A stretch of DNA of 9,124 nucleotides from Pseudomonadota bacterium (GTDB lineage Bacteria; Pseudomonadota; Gammaproteobacteria; Burkholderiales; Burkholderiaceae_C). The notes below the pieces were generated by a model. It did no database searches and had not been told where the DNA came from. It saw only the letters and a list, made by a program, of their open reading frames with translations. The position numbers and the translations under genes were made by a program. The DNA lies in NCBI GenBank assembly GCA_023418355.1, contig JAEZZU010000057.1:1-9124 (forward strand), written 5' to 3'. Positions 1-7,134 of this stretch are shown here, piece by piece (the stretch's first letter is position 1; each line of letters starts with the position of its first letter).

Positions 1-34
1 TAAGGCTCAGTGAGAGGTTGCTCCCCAAACAGCG

Positions 35-56
35 ACGGGGGCGAACATGCCCCCGT
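35..56. other. Perfect 8-bp hairpin near left edge
   Basis: The arms ACGGGGGC (35-42) and GCCCCCGT (49-56) are exact reverse complements around a 6-base loop. No T-run follows on the plus strand. On the minus strand, downstream of mnmA, only a short TTT lies nearby. It may be the 3' structure of the mnmA transcript or of a gene left of the window. As a standard intrinsic terminator it is weak despite its strong stem. Confidence 0.45.
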
Positions 57-116
57 GTGGTCAAAAAAGTGCCGTCACGCTATCCCATCAAACAGGTCAG
101 AAAACCTTAAGTGAAC

Positions 117-142
117 GGCATTACAGCCTCGCTGCCTTTTTT
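117..142 (+). terminator. Possible intrinsic terminator for a gene left of the window
   Basis: A short GC-rich stem is followed by six T residues at 137-142. Two pairings are possible: CAGC (124-127) with GCTG (131-134) around a CTC loop, or GGC (117-119) with GCC (134-136) enclosing the inner AGC/GCT. It reads on the plus strand and ends 11 bases before the mnmA stop codon, so it would terminate a convergent transcript entering from the left. The stem is short, hence moderate confidence. Confidence 0.35.
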
Positions 143-152
143 ATTGTCTGAC

Positions 153-1274
153 TCAGTCCCAGGGGTCAACGGCCGCAATAATGCCGCCGCCCAGACACAC
201 ATCCCCGTCGTACAGCACGGCAGACTGGCCCGGCGTCACCGCCCATTGCGCGTCCGGGAAGTCCAGGCGGAAGTGGGTGTTCGTGGCCTCGCCGCCAATG
301 ATGGCGGGAGAATCGGGCTGGCGATAGCGTGTCTTGGAGCCATAGGTGCCTGCCGCTGGTGGATGCCCTGCTACCCAACTCGCATTGTCAGCATCCAGGC
401 GGTGCGAAAGCAGCATGGGGTGGTCATGGCCCTGCACCACACGCAGCACGTTCTTGTCCATTTCCTTGGCCGCCACAAACCAGGGCTGGTGGTCACCCGC
501 ACCACGTGCAGCGCCCTTTTCCTTGACGCCACCAATCCCCAGACCGGAGCGCTGACCCAACGTATAAAAGCTCAGACCTACGTGCTTGCCCAGACGGCGG
601 TTGCGGTCATCCAGAATCCAGCCAGGTTCCTTGCTGATGTAGCGGTTCAGGAACTCACGGAAAGGACGCTCGCCGATAAAGCAGATACCGGTCGAGTCCT
701 TTTTCTTGGCATTGGGCAGGCCAATTTCCTCGGCAATGCGGCGCACTTCGGTCTTGCACAGCTCGCCCACGGGGAACATGGCCTTGGACAGCTGAGCCTG
801 ATTCAGACGGTGCAGGAAGTAGCTCTGGTCCTTGCTGTTGTCCACGCCCTTGAGCAACTCGAACAAGCCAGTGCTTTCGTTCTGGCGCACGCGGGCGTAG
901 TGGCCCGTGGCAATCTTCTCGGCACCCAGGCGCATGGCGTGATCCAGGAAGGCCTTGAACTTGATCTCGGCATTGCACAGCACGTCGGGGTTGGGCGTGC
1001 GGCCAGCCTGGTATTCGCGCAGAAACTCGGCAAACACGCGGTCCTTGTACTCGGCCGCGAAGTTCACATGCTCAATCTCGATGCCAACCACGTCCGCGAC
1101 GCTGGCGGCGTCCAGAAAGTCCTGGCGGCTGGAGCAAAACTCACTGTCGTCGTCATCTTCCCAGTTCTTCATGAAGATGCCGACCACTTCGTGCCCCTGC
1201 TGCTTGAGCAGATAGGCAGTCACTGCAGAATCAACGCCGCCGGACAGGCCAACGACTACACGGTGCTTGGTCAT
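153..1274 (-). CDS. mnmA: tRNA-specific 2-thiouridylase MnmA (TrmU)
   Basis: MnmA is the cytoplasmic enzyme that puts the 2-thio group on wobble U34 of tRNA-Lys, -Glu and -Gln. It adenylates C2 and transfers persulfide sulfur from the IscS/Tus relay. The 373-residue product has the N-terminal PP-loop SGGVDS (residues 11-16), FMKNWEDDD (34-42), GRTPNPDVLCN with the nucleophilic Cys100, and DSTGICFIGER with the second catalytic Cys198. The C-terminal part carries GQRSGLGIGG, KTRYRQ and VTPGQSAVLY...CLGGG. Length fits the family (about 370). I chose the ATG at 1274; a GTG at 1295 in frame would add seven residues, but homologues begin near the MTKHRVVVGLSGG stretch. No good Shine-Dalgarno is visible. 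The gene lies 58 bases after ybdG in the same direction, so cotranscription is possible. Identification is firm; the start is less so. Confidence 0.97.
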   Translation of the reverse strand: MTKHRVVVGLSGGVDSAVTAYLLKQQGHEVVGIFMKNWEDDDDSEFCSSRQDFLDAASVADVVGIEIEHVNFAAEYKDRVFAEFLREYQAGRTPNPDVLCNAEIKFKAFLDHAMRLGAEKIATGHYARVRQNESTGLFELLKGVDNSKDQSYFLHRLNQAQLSKAMFPVGELCKTEVRRIAEEIGLPNAKKKDSTGICFIGERPFREFLNRYISKEPGWILDDRNRRLGKHVGLSFYTLGQRSGLGIGGVKEKGAARGAGDHQPWFVAAKEMDKNVLRVVQGHDHPMLLSHRLDADNASWVAGHPPAAGTYGSKTRYRQPDSPAIIGGEATNTHFRLDFPDAQWAVTPGQSAVLYDGDVCLGGGIIAAVDPWD

Positions 1275-1291
1275 AGCGAAATTATGGCTGT

Positions 1292-1315
1292 GCACCCGCA
1301 GCCATGTGCGGGCGC
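1292..1315 (-). other. Hairpin in ybdG-mnmA spacer
   Basis: The arms 1292-1300 and 1307-1315 pair over nine positions with one G·U, around a 6-base loop. In a minus-strand transcript the hairpin ends 17 bases before the mnmA ATG and contains the alternative GTG start (1295-1293). There is no T-run, so it is not an intrinsic terminator. It could affect mnmA translation or mRNA stability. Function is inferred only from position. Confidence 0.4.
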
Positions 1316-1332
1316 GGGTATGGGGTGGAGGC

Positions 1333-2571
1333 TCAGGCGCCAGCTTCTTCGTCGTGGCTCAGCGCCTGCACGATCTGGCGGTTGCTGTAGTCCGAAGAAC
1401 GCTGGTACAGCGACAGGCCGAACAGCGGCATCACACCAATCAGGTGGTCAAAGATTTCACCCTGAATGCCTTCATATTCCACCCAGACGGTGGTGGCGGT
1501 GTAACAGTACAGCTGCAGCGGAATGCCGGTAGGCGAAGGCTCCAGCGTACGCACCAGCAAGAACATGCCAGGTGCTTTGGAAACACGTGGATGCGCCATC
1601 AGATAGGCATAGGCATAGGCCTTGAAGGCGGCCAGATTGGTCACCAGCTCCGGCGCAATCGCCTGCGTGGGCATGGCGTTGGCAGCGGCTTCTGGCTGCG
1701 CCAGCAGGCCTTCGCGCTCATTCCAGTAATCCTTGAGCAGGGCAATGCCTGTCAGGGCCTGGCGCTCCTTGGCCGTGAGCAGGTGCACGGTGGCAGCATC
1801 CACATGCAGCGCACGCAGAATGCGGCGGCCACCGGAGTTGGTCATGCCGCGCCAGTTCTTGAAGCTCTCGCTCATCAGCTTCCATGTGGGAATGGTGGTG
1901 ATGGTCTTGTCCCAGTTCTGCACCTTGACGGTGTTCAGGGCAATGTCCACCACAAAGCCATCGGCACCCACCTGGGGCATTTCAATCCAGTCACCCACGC
2001 GCATCATGTCGTTGGAAGCCAGCTGCACACCCGCCACAAACGACAGGATGGTGTCCTTGAACACCAGCATCAGCACCGCAGACATGGCACCCAGACCCGA
2101 GAGCAGCAGCAGCGGCGAGCGGTCCATGATGCAGGCCACGATCAGCAGCGTGCCAACTGCGTAGACCAGCAGCTTGCCCAGCTGCACATAGCTCTTGATG
2201 GAGCGGGTCTGCGTGGCCTTGGGGCCGTCGTCGCGGTCGTGCGCCTCGTTGATTTCGCTCAGCAACGCCGTCAAAGCGCGCATCACGTGGTAGATCGTGA
2301 ACGCGGCAGCGCCGTTGCGAATGGCCGTCATGGGGCCATGCGGCAGGTTGTCCACCATGTGGATGCCCAGCTGCACCATCACCGAGGGCGTGATCTTGGC
2401 AATCCGTATCAGCACATGGTCGTGCAGCAGAATCTGCGCCCAGCCCTGGGGCATGGAATTGCGCCAGATGCGCACAAAATGCAGCAGCACGCCCTGCGCC
2501 ACAAAGCGCGAGACGATCGCCACCAACGCCAGCGTCATCAGGCCTGATGTAGCCTGCGCCCAAGGGTCCAT
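1333..2571 (-). CDS. ybdG: YbdG-type mechanosensitive channel of the MscS superfamily
   Basis: This is an inner-membrane channel expected to open under membrane tension during hypo-osmotic shock. E. coli YbdG is linked to miniconductance (MscM) activity. The 412-residue product (E. coli about 415) has hydrophobic segments near residues 9-34, 58-75, 83-105 and 129-149. A pore-lining helix follows at about 152-185 with SGLGAMSAVLMLVFKD, then the MscS beta domain with GDWIEMPQVGADG (193-205) and WDKTITTIPTW (220-230), and SFKNWRGM (236-243). The C-terminal cytoplasmic part resembles YbdG (VWVEYEGIQGEIFDH) rather than canonical MscS. The start is uncertain. ATG 2571 gives the YbdG-like length but has no Shine-Dalgarno. 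GTG 2610 has AAAAGG nine bases upstream and would give 425 residues. ATG 2655 would give 440, but that extension is polar and crosses a dyad. It lies upstream of mnmA and divergent from leuS. Confidence 0.9.
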   Translation of the reverse strand: MDPWAQATSGLMTLALVAIVSRFVAQGVLLHFVRIWRNSMPQGWAQILLHDHVLIRIAKITPSVMVQLGIHMVDNLPHGPMTAIRNGAAAFTIYHVMRALTALLSEINEAHDRDDGPKATQTRSIKSYVQLGKLLVYAVGTLLIVACIMDRSPLLLLSGLGAMSAVLMLVFKDTILSFVAGVQLASNDMMRVGDWIEMPQVGADGFVVDIALNTVKVQNWDKTITTIPTWKLMSESFKNWRGMTNSGGRRILRALHVDAATVHLLTAKERQALTGIALLKDYWNEREGLLAQPEAAANAMPTQAIAPELVTNLAAFKAYAYAYLMAHPRVSKAPGMFLLVRTLEPSPTGIPLQLYCYTATTVWVEYEGIQGEIFDHLIGVMPLFGLSLYQRSSDYSNRQIVQALSHDEEAGA

Positions 2572-2630
2572 CTCAGCGTATACAGTCAAGAGGGTTGAAG
2601 TAACACTCACCGAAGCTAACCTTTTCTCTG

Positions 2631-2648
2631 GCTGTGCCTGTGCACAGC
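2631..2648. repeat. 7-bp inverted repeat upstream of ybdG
   Basis: GCTGTGC (2631-2637) and GCACAGC (2642-2648) are perfect reverse complements around CTGT. The centre also contains the 10-base palindrome CTGTGCACAG (2638-2647). It lies 60 bases upstream of the chosen ybdG ATG. It shares the half-site CTGTGC/GCACAG with the dyad at 2736-2748. It could be an operator or an RNA hairpin; nothing identifies a binding protein. Confidence 0.4.
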
Positions 2649-2686
2649 ACTTCATGCAAACATGGAAAACCGCGCAAGCGGATCAC

Positions 2687-2707
2687 AAAAAAACGGCCTG
2701 TCGGCCG
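2687..2707 (-). terminator. Intrinsic terminator on minus strand, no obvious gene served
   Basis: On the minus strand, CGGCC, a 4-base loop GACA and GGCCG are followed directly by seven T residues (2693 to 2687). The stem is five G·C pairs with a textbook T-run. No T-run follows on the plus strand, so direction is clear. Nothing recognisable on the minus strand lies upstream of it except antisense to leuS and its leader. It may shield ybdG-mnmA from antisense transcription or end a small RNA. Confidence 0.6.
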
Positions 2708-2735
2708 CCAAGGCGCAGAGGATCGAGGGGGCTGT

Positions 2736-2748
2736 CTGTGCAGCACAG
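2736..2748. promoter_or_regulatory. Perfect 13-base palindrome at the leuS -35 region
   Basis: CTGTGC (2736-2741), A, GCACAG (2743-2748) form an exact dyad. The surrounding GGCTGT/ACAGCC (2730-2735/2745-2750) is an overlapping alternative repeat. Its right edge meets the place where a -35 box would sit for the -10 candidate at 2771-2776, a position typical of operators. The regulator is unknown. Confidence 0.35.
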
Positions 2749-2770
2749 CCTTTGACCACGCCCAAACGCC

Positions 2771-2776
2771 TAAAAT
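2771..2776 (+). promoter_or_regulatory. Candidate -10 box for leuS operon
   Basis: TAAAAT lies 45 bases upstream of the leuS ATG, matches the sigma-70 -10 consensus at five of six positions, and resembles the CTAAAATC context seen again before purC. The nearest good -35 match, TTGACC (2752-2757), is only 13 bases away, which is too short. The sequence at the standard distance (2748-2753) is poor. The -10 is plausible; the -35 is unresolved. Confidence 0.45.
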
Positions 2777-2821
2777 CTACGCGAAGCAGTATTTTGACTG
2801 CACAACCGATCTACCAGCTCC

Positions 2822-5527
2822 ATGCAAGACAAATACAACCACATTGAGGTCGAGCGCGCCGCGCAAGACCACTGGGCCGCCGCCGATGCCTATCGCGTGG
2901 TCGAAGATGCCAACAAGCCCAAGTTCTACGCCTGCTCCATGCTGCCCTACCCCTCGGGCAAGCTGCACATGGGCCACGTGCGCAACTACACCATCAATGA
3001 CATGCTCACGCGCCAGCTGCGCATGAAGGGTTACAACGTCTTGATGCCCATGGGCTGGGATGCCTTTGGCCTGCCTGCCGAAAACGCCGCGCTGAAGAAC
3101 AAGGTGCCACCTGCACAGTGGACCTACGACAACATCGCCTACATGAAAAAGCAAATGCAGGCGATGGGTCTGGCCATTGACTGGAGCCGTGAAGTCGCCA
3201 CCTGCGACCCCGACTACTACAAGTGGAACCAGTGGCTGTTCCTGAAGATGCTGGAAAAGGGCATTGCCTATCGCAAGACCCAGGTCGTGAACTGGGACCC
3301 GGTCGACCAGACTGTGCTGGCCAATGAGCAGGTGATTGACGGCCGCGGCTGGCGCACCGGCGCGCTGGTGGAAAAGCGCGAGATTCCCGGCTACTACCTG
3401 AAGATCACGGACTACGCCCAGGAGTTGCTGGACCACGTGCAGGTGGGCAACGACAAGGCCACCCTGAACGGCTGGCCCGAAAAAGTGCGCCTGATGCAGG
3501 AAAACTGGATCGGCAAGTCCGCCGGCGTGCGCTTTGCGTTCACCCACGACATCCAGGATGCTCAGGGCAAGCTGATCGGCGACGGCAAGATGTATGTGTT
3601 TACCACACGTGCCGACACCATCATGGGCGTGACCTTCTGCGCCGTGGCTGCTGAGCACCCTCTGGCCCAGCACGCTGCGGCCTCCAACCCCAAACTGGCT
3701 GCCTTCATCGAAGAATGCAAGAAGGGCGGCACGACCGAAGCCGAACTGGCCCTGAAGGAAAAAGAGGGCATGCCTACGGGCCTGTTCGTGACCCACCCTC
3801 TGACCGGCGCACAGGTCGAAGTCTGGGTCGGCAACTACGTGCTGATGAGCTATGGCGACGGCGCCGTGATGGGCGTGCCTGCCCACGACGAGCGCGACTT
3901 TGCCTTTGCCAAGAAGTACGACCTGCCCATCAAGCAGGTCGTGGCCGTAGAAGGCGAAAGCTTCTCCACCGATGCATGGCAGGAGTGGTACGGCGACAAG
4001 CAAAAGTGCGTGTGCGTGAACTCTGGCGAGCTGGATGGCCTGACCCACAGTCAGGCCGTGGACAAGGTGGCCGAGCTGGTCGCCGCCAAGGGCCTGGGCG
4101 AGAAAAAGACCACCTGGCGCCTGCGTGACTGGGGCATCAGCCGCCAGCGTTACTGGGGCACACCCATCCCTATCATCCACTGCGCAGACTGCGGCCCTCA
4201 GCCCGTGCCTGAAAAGGACCTGCCCGTGGTGCTGCCGCAGGATCTGGTTCCTGATGGATCGGGCAACCCACTGGTGAAAAGTGAAGCATTCCACGCAGGC
4301 GTGGTCTGCCCTTGCTGCGGGAAACCTGCGCGCCGTGAAACCGACACCATGGACACCTTCGTGGACTCGTCCTGGTACTTCATGCGCTATTGCGACGCCA
4401 AGAACAGCGAACACATGGTGGCCGATGGCGCCAAGTACTGGATGCCCATGGACCAGTACATCGGCGGTGTGGAGCACGCCATCCTGCACCTGCTGTACGC
4501 CCGCTTCTGGACCAAGGTCATGCGCGACCTGGGTCTGGTGCAGATTGACGAGCCTTTCACCAAGCTGCTCACACAGGGCATGGTGCTCAACCACATCTAC
4601 AGCCGCCGCACTGCCAAGGGTGGCAAGGAATACTTCTGGCCCAAGGATGTGGAACACGTCTACGACGAGGCCGGCAAGATCATTGGTGCCAAGCTCAAGA
4701 ACGCCGTGGACAGCGCCGACGGCCTGCTGCCCGTGGGCACCGCCATTGACTACGAAGGCGTGGGCACCATGTCCAAGTCCAAGAACAATGGCGTGGACCC
4801 TCAGGACCTGATCGAAAAGTACGGTGCCGACACCGCGCGCCTGTACACCATGTTCACCGCGCCACCCGAGCTGACGCTGGAGTGGAACGAAGCCGCCGTG
4901 GAAGGCAGCTACCGCTTCCTGCGCCGCGTCTACAACTTCGGCCACAAGCTGTTGGGCATCAACTACACCCCCGCCATCATGCTGGCGCTGGGTCTGGACA
5001 GCCTCGATGACGTGGAGTTCGGCAAGGACGCCAAGGCCCTGCGCCTGGAAATCCACACCGTGCTCAAGCAGATCGACTACGACTACAGCCGCATGCAGTA
5101 CAACACCGTGGTCTCTGGTGCGATGAAGATCATCAATGCACTGGAAGGCTTCAAGGGTGGTGCAACGGCTGACGGCCAGATCGCCATGATCGAAGGCGTT
5201 GGCATTCTGCTGCGCGGGCTCTACCCCGCCACCCCCCACATTGCACACGTGCTGTGGAAGGAGCTGGGCTACGCCAACAAGCAGGGCGACATTCTGGATG
5301 CCGCATGGCCCCAGGTGGATCCCAAGGCCCTGGTCCAAGACGAGCTGGAGCTGGTGCTGCAGGTCAACGGCAAGCTGCGTGGCGCGATCCGCGTGCCTGC
5401 ATCGGCCGACAAGGCGCAGATTGAAGCAGCCGCTCTGGCCAACGAAGATGCCCAGAAGTTCATCAACGGCGCTACCCCCAAGAAGGTGGTCGTCGTTCCT
5501 GGCCGTCTGGTCAACATCGTCGTCTAA
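2822..5527 (+). CDS. leuS: Leucyl-tRNA synthetase
   Basis: LeuRS charges tRNA-Leu with leucine using ATP in the cytoplasm and hydrolyses mischarged tRNA. The 901-residue class I enzyme has PYPSGKLHMGH with the HIGH motif at 49-52. A CP1 editing domain follows, with the threonine-rich FTTRADT (260-266) and VPAHDERD (352-359), whose Asp356 corresponds to the conserved editing aspartate. A zinc module has cysteine pairs C454/C457 and C496/C499 (or C498). Next come RETDTMDTFVDSSWY and the KMSKS loop as TMSKS (649-653). The anticodon-binding and C-terminal domains end in KKVVVVPGRLVNIVV. It is longer than E. coli LeuRS (860). The ATG at 2822 gives the usual family start MQDKYNHIEVE, though no Shine-Dalgarno precedes it. 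It is the first gene of a likely operon with lptE (23-base gap) and holA. Confidence 0.98.
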   Translation: MQDKYNHIEVERAAQDHWAAADAYRVVEDANKPKFYACSMLPYPSGKLHMGHVRNYTINDMLTRQLRMKGYNVLMPMGWDAFGLPAENAALKNKVPPAQWTYDNIAYMKKQMQAMGLAIDWSREVATCDPDYYKWNQWLFLKMLEKGIAYRKTQVVNWDPVDQTVLANEQVIDGRGWRTGALVEKREIPGYYLKITDYAQELLDHVQVGNDKATLNGWPEKVRLMQENWIGKSAGVRFAFTHDIQDAQGKLIGDGKMYVFTTRADTIMGVTFCAVAAEHPLAQHAAASNPKLAAFIEECKKGGTTEAELALKEKEGMPTGLFVTHPLTGAQVEVWVGNYVLMSYGDGAVMGVPAHDERDFAFAKKYDLPIKQVVAVEGESFSTDAWQEWYGDKQKCVCVNSGELDGLTHSQAVDKVAELVAAKGLGEKKTTWRLRDWGISRQRYWGTPIPIIHCADCGPQPVPEKDLPVVLPQDLVPDGSGNPLVKSEAFHAGVVCPCCGKPARRETDTMDTFVDSSWYFMRYCDAKNSEHMVADGAKYWMPMDQYIGGVEHAILHLLYARFWTKVMRDLGLVQIDEPFTKLLTQGMVLNHIYSRRTAKGGKEYFWPKDVEHVYDEAGKIIGAKLKNAVDSADGLLPVGTAIDYEGVGTMSKSKNNGVDPQDLIEKYGADTARLYTMFTAPPELTLEWNEAAVEGSYRFLRRVYNFGHKLLGINYTPAIMLALGLDSLDDVEFGKDAKALRLEIHTVLKQIDYDYSRMQYNTVVSGAMKIINALEGFKGGATADGQIAMIEGVGILLRGLYPATPHIAHVLWKELGYANKQGDILDAAWPQVDPKALVQDELELVLQVNGKLRGAIRVPASADKAQIEAAALANEDAQKFINGATPKKVVVVPGRLVNIVV

Positions 5528-5535
5528 GCCACGCC

Positions 5536-5542
5536 AAGGAGG
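5536..5542 (+). promoter_or_regulatory. Strong ribosome binding site for lptE
   Basis: AAGGAGG lies eight bases before the lptE ATG at 5551 and nine bases after the leuS stop. It fixes the lptE start, and its near-consensus match contrasts with the absence of such sites before leuS, holA, purC and mnmA. Confidence 0.8.
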
Positions 5543-5550
5543 CCGCCACC

Positions 5551-6063
5551 ATGCGCAAACGCACGCTTTTATCCCTGATGGCGCTGGCCCCTGTGGTCAG
5601 TGCCTGCGGCTTTCGCCTGCGTGGCGTGCCGACCTTTCCGTTCAGCTCGCTCTACCTGCAAGCCCCCGAGGGCTCACCCCTGACCCGTGAGGTGCTGCGC
5701 CATCTGGCCACCGCAGGCAGTGCGCTGCAGATCGTGCTGCCTCCGGCTGCGGCCAGCTCGGCACAGGTCACCCTGCGCCTGCTCGGTGATCGCCGCGAGC
5801 GCATCGTGCTGGCCAAGACCGTGTCCGGCCAGGTCCGCGAAGTAGAACTGCGCCTGAGCACGCGCTTTAGCCTGATCGACAACGAAGGGCGCGTCTGGAT
5901 TGAAGATGCCGAGCTGTTCCAGAAGCGCGACATGAGCTACAGCGAATCCCTGGCCCTGGCCAAGGACGAGGAAGAAGCTGCGCTCTACCGCAACATGTAT
6001 GCCGACATGGCGCAGCAGATCCTGCGGCGCCTGCAGGCAGCCCATCCGCCAGCTGGCGAATAA
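5551..6063 (+). CDS. lptE: LPS-assembly lipoprotein LptE
   Basis: LptE is an outer-membrane lipoprotein that plugs the LptD barrel and helps insert lipopolysaccharide into the outer leaflet. The 170-residue product starts with a basic n-region (MRKR), a hydrophobic stretch and a lipobox VSAC, with Cys19 as the lipidated residue, followed by the family hallmark CGFRLRG. The mature part continues with LYLQAPEGSPLTREVLRHL and a beta-rich centre. It ends with a helix rich in charged residues (SLALAKDEEEAALYRNMYADMAQQILRRL), typical of LptE. It is slightly shorter than E. coli LptE (193). The start is supported by AAGGAGG eight bases upstream. It sits between leuS and holA, the same order as in E. 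coli, and probably shares their transcript. Sequence conservation in this family is low, so identification rests on the lipobox, the CGF motif and context together. Confidence 0.94.
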   Translation: MRKRTLLSLMALAPVVSACGFRLRGVPTFPFSSLYLQAPEGSPLTREVLRHLATAGSALQIVLPPAAASSAQVTLRLLGDRRERIVLAKTVSGQVREVELRLSTRFSLIDNEGRVWIEDAELFQKRDMSYSESLALAKDEEEAALYRNMYADMAQQILRRLQAAHPPAGE

Positions 6064-6069
6064 GCCCTC

Positions 6070-7134
6070 ATGCAACTGGCATTGAACCAACTGGCCGCAC
6101 ACCTGCAAAAAGGTCTGCGGCCTTTGTACACCTTGCATGGCGACGAGCCCCTGCAGCTGCAGGAAGCGGCCGACGCCATCCGCGCTGCCGCACGCGCAGC
6201 CGGTCACACGGAGCGCAGCGTCTACACCGTGCAGGGTGCCCACTTTGACTGGAGCAGCGTGCTGGCCGCAGGCGGCTCCTTCAGTCTGTTTGCCGACAAG
6301 AAGCTGGTCGAAATTCGCATTCCTTCGGGCAAGCCCGGCAAGGACGGCAGCGTGGCCCTGCAGCAGCTGGCCGAAAACGCTGCCCAGGACGACAGCACGC
6401 TGACCATCATCACCCTGCCGCGGCTGGACGCCCAGACCAAGAAGGGCGCATGGTTTGGCGCACTGGATGCCAATGGCGTCACCATCCAGATCGAGCCCAT
6501 CGAGCGCGCCGCGCTGCCGCAATGGATTGCGCAGCGCCTGGCCCTGCAGAACCAGCGCGTGGCCTCTGGCGAAGCCGGGCAGCGCACGCTGCAGTTCTTT
6601 GCCGACCGCGTGGAAGGCAATCTGCTGGCCGCCCACCAGGAAATTCAGAAGCTGGGCCTGCTGCAGCCTGAAGGTGAATTGAGCTTTGAAGTGGTCGAGC
6701 AAGCCGTGCTCAATGTGGCGCGCTATGACGTGTTCAAGCTCTCGGAAGCGGTGCTCTCCGGCAATCTGCCACGCGCCATGCGCATGATGGATGGCCTGCA
6801 GGCCGAAGGCACGGCCGAGGTACTGGTGCACTGGACGCTGTCCGAAGACATCCGCAACCTCAAGCGCGCCAAGGATGCGCTGGCCAGCGGCCAGCCGCTG
6901 CCCATGGTGCTGCGCAGCCTGCGCATCTGGGGCAACAAGGAAAAACTGTTTGAGCGTGTGGTGCCACGCCTGAGCGCCAATGCCGCCGTACGCCTGCTGC
7001 ACTCGGCCCATGTGGTCGATGGCATTGTCAAAGGCCTGCCCGCCGACCACTGGCCCAGCGACAGCTGGCAAGCCCTGCGCAAGCTGGCCGTAGACATGGT
7101 CACCGCCCTGCAGGGGCTTGCCAGACGTCTATAA
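6070..7134 (+). CDS. holA: DNA polymerase III subunit delta
   Basis: Delta is the wrench of the clamp-loader complex (with gamma/tau and delta'), prying open the beta sliding clamp for loading at primed DNA. The 354-residue product (E. coli 343) has the early motif YTLHGDEPLQLQE (20-32) in the AAA-like domain I. SLFADKKLVEIR (72-83) follows, in which Leu73 and Phe74 align with the E. coli beta-binding residues. The middle has EGNLLAAHQEIQKLGLL, and the C-terminal collar domain follows VARYDVFKLSEAVLSG. No Walker A is expected in delta and none is seen. The ATG lies six bases after the lptE stop with no clear Shine-Dalgarno, which suggests translational coupling to lptE. The stop codon overlaps the A-rich start of the long inverted repeat at 7133. 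Confidence 0.96.
   Translation: MQLALNQLAAHLQKGLRPLYTLHGDEPLQLQEAADAIRAAARAAGHTERSVYTVQGAHFDWSSVLAAGGSFSLFADKKLVEIRIPSGKPGKDGSVALQQLAENAAQDDSTLTIITLPRLDAQTKKGAWFGALDANGVTIQIEPIERAALPQWIAQRLALQNQRVASGEAGQRTLQFFADRVEGNLLAAHQEIQKLGLLQPEGELSFEVVEQAVLNVARYDVFKLSEAVLSGNLPRAMRMMDGLQAEGTAEVLVHWTLSEDIRNLKRAKDALASGQPLPMVLRSLRIWGNKEKLFERVVPRLSANAAVRLLHSAHVVDGIVKGLPADHWPSDSWQALRKLAVDMVTALQGLARRL

Noticed and set aside
111..2547. Long plus-strand frames (473 and 426 codons) opposite mnmA and ybdG
   Set aside because: Their translations are His/Gln/Arg/Ala-rich without domain features, while the minus strand encodes clear MnmA and YbdG proteins.
2732..2748. Possible LexA box (CTGT...ACAG) upstream of leuS
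   Set aside because: The spacing between CTGT and ACAG is nine bases (or five for the inner pair), not the eight needed for a proteobacterial SOS box.
2752..2776. TTGACC/TAAAAT as a complete leuS promoter
   Set aside because: The spacer is 13 bases, too short for sigma-70; only the -10 box is kept as a candidate.
2789..2804. GCAGT/ACTGC hairpin in the leuS leader as a leucine attenuator
   Set aside because: The stem is only five pairs with no T-run after it, and no leader peptide with leucine codons precedes it.
2777..5338. 853-codon open frame antisense to leuS
   Set aside because: It lies wholly opposite leuS and its leader, has a low-complexity His/Val/Gly/Leu-rich translation with no recognisable domain, and is the usual by-product of G/C-biased third positions in the real gene.
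5674..7071. 465-codon open frame antisense to lptE and holA
   Set aside because: It mirrors two well-supported genes and has no recognisable motif or independent start signal.
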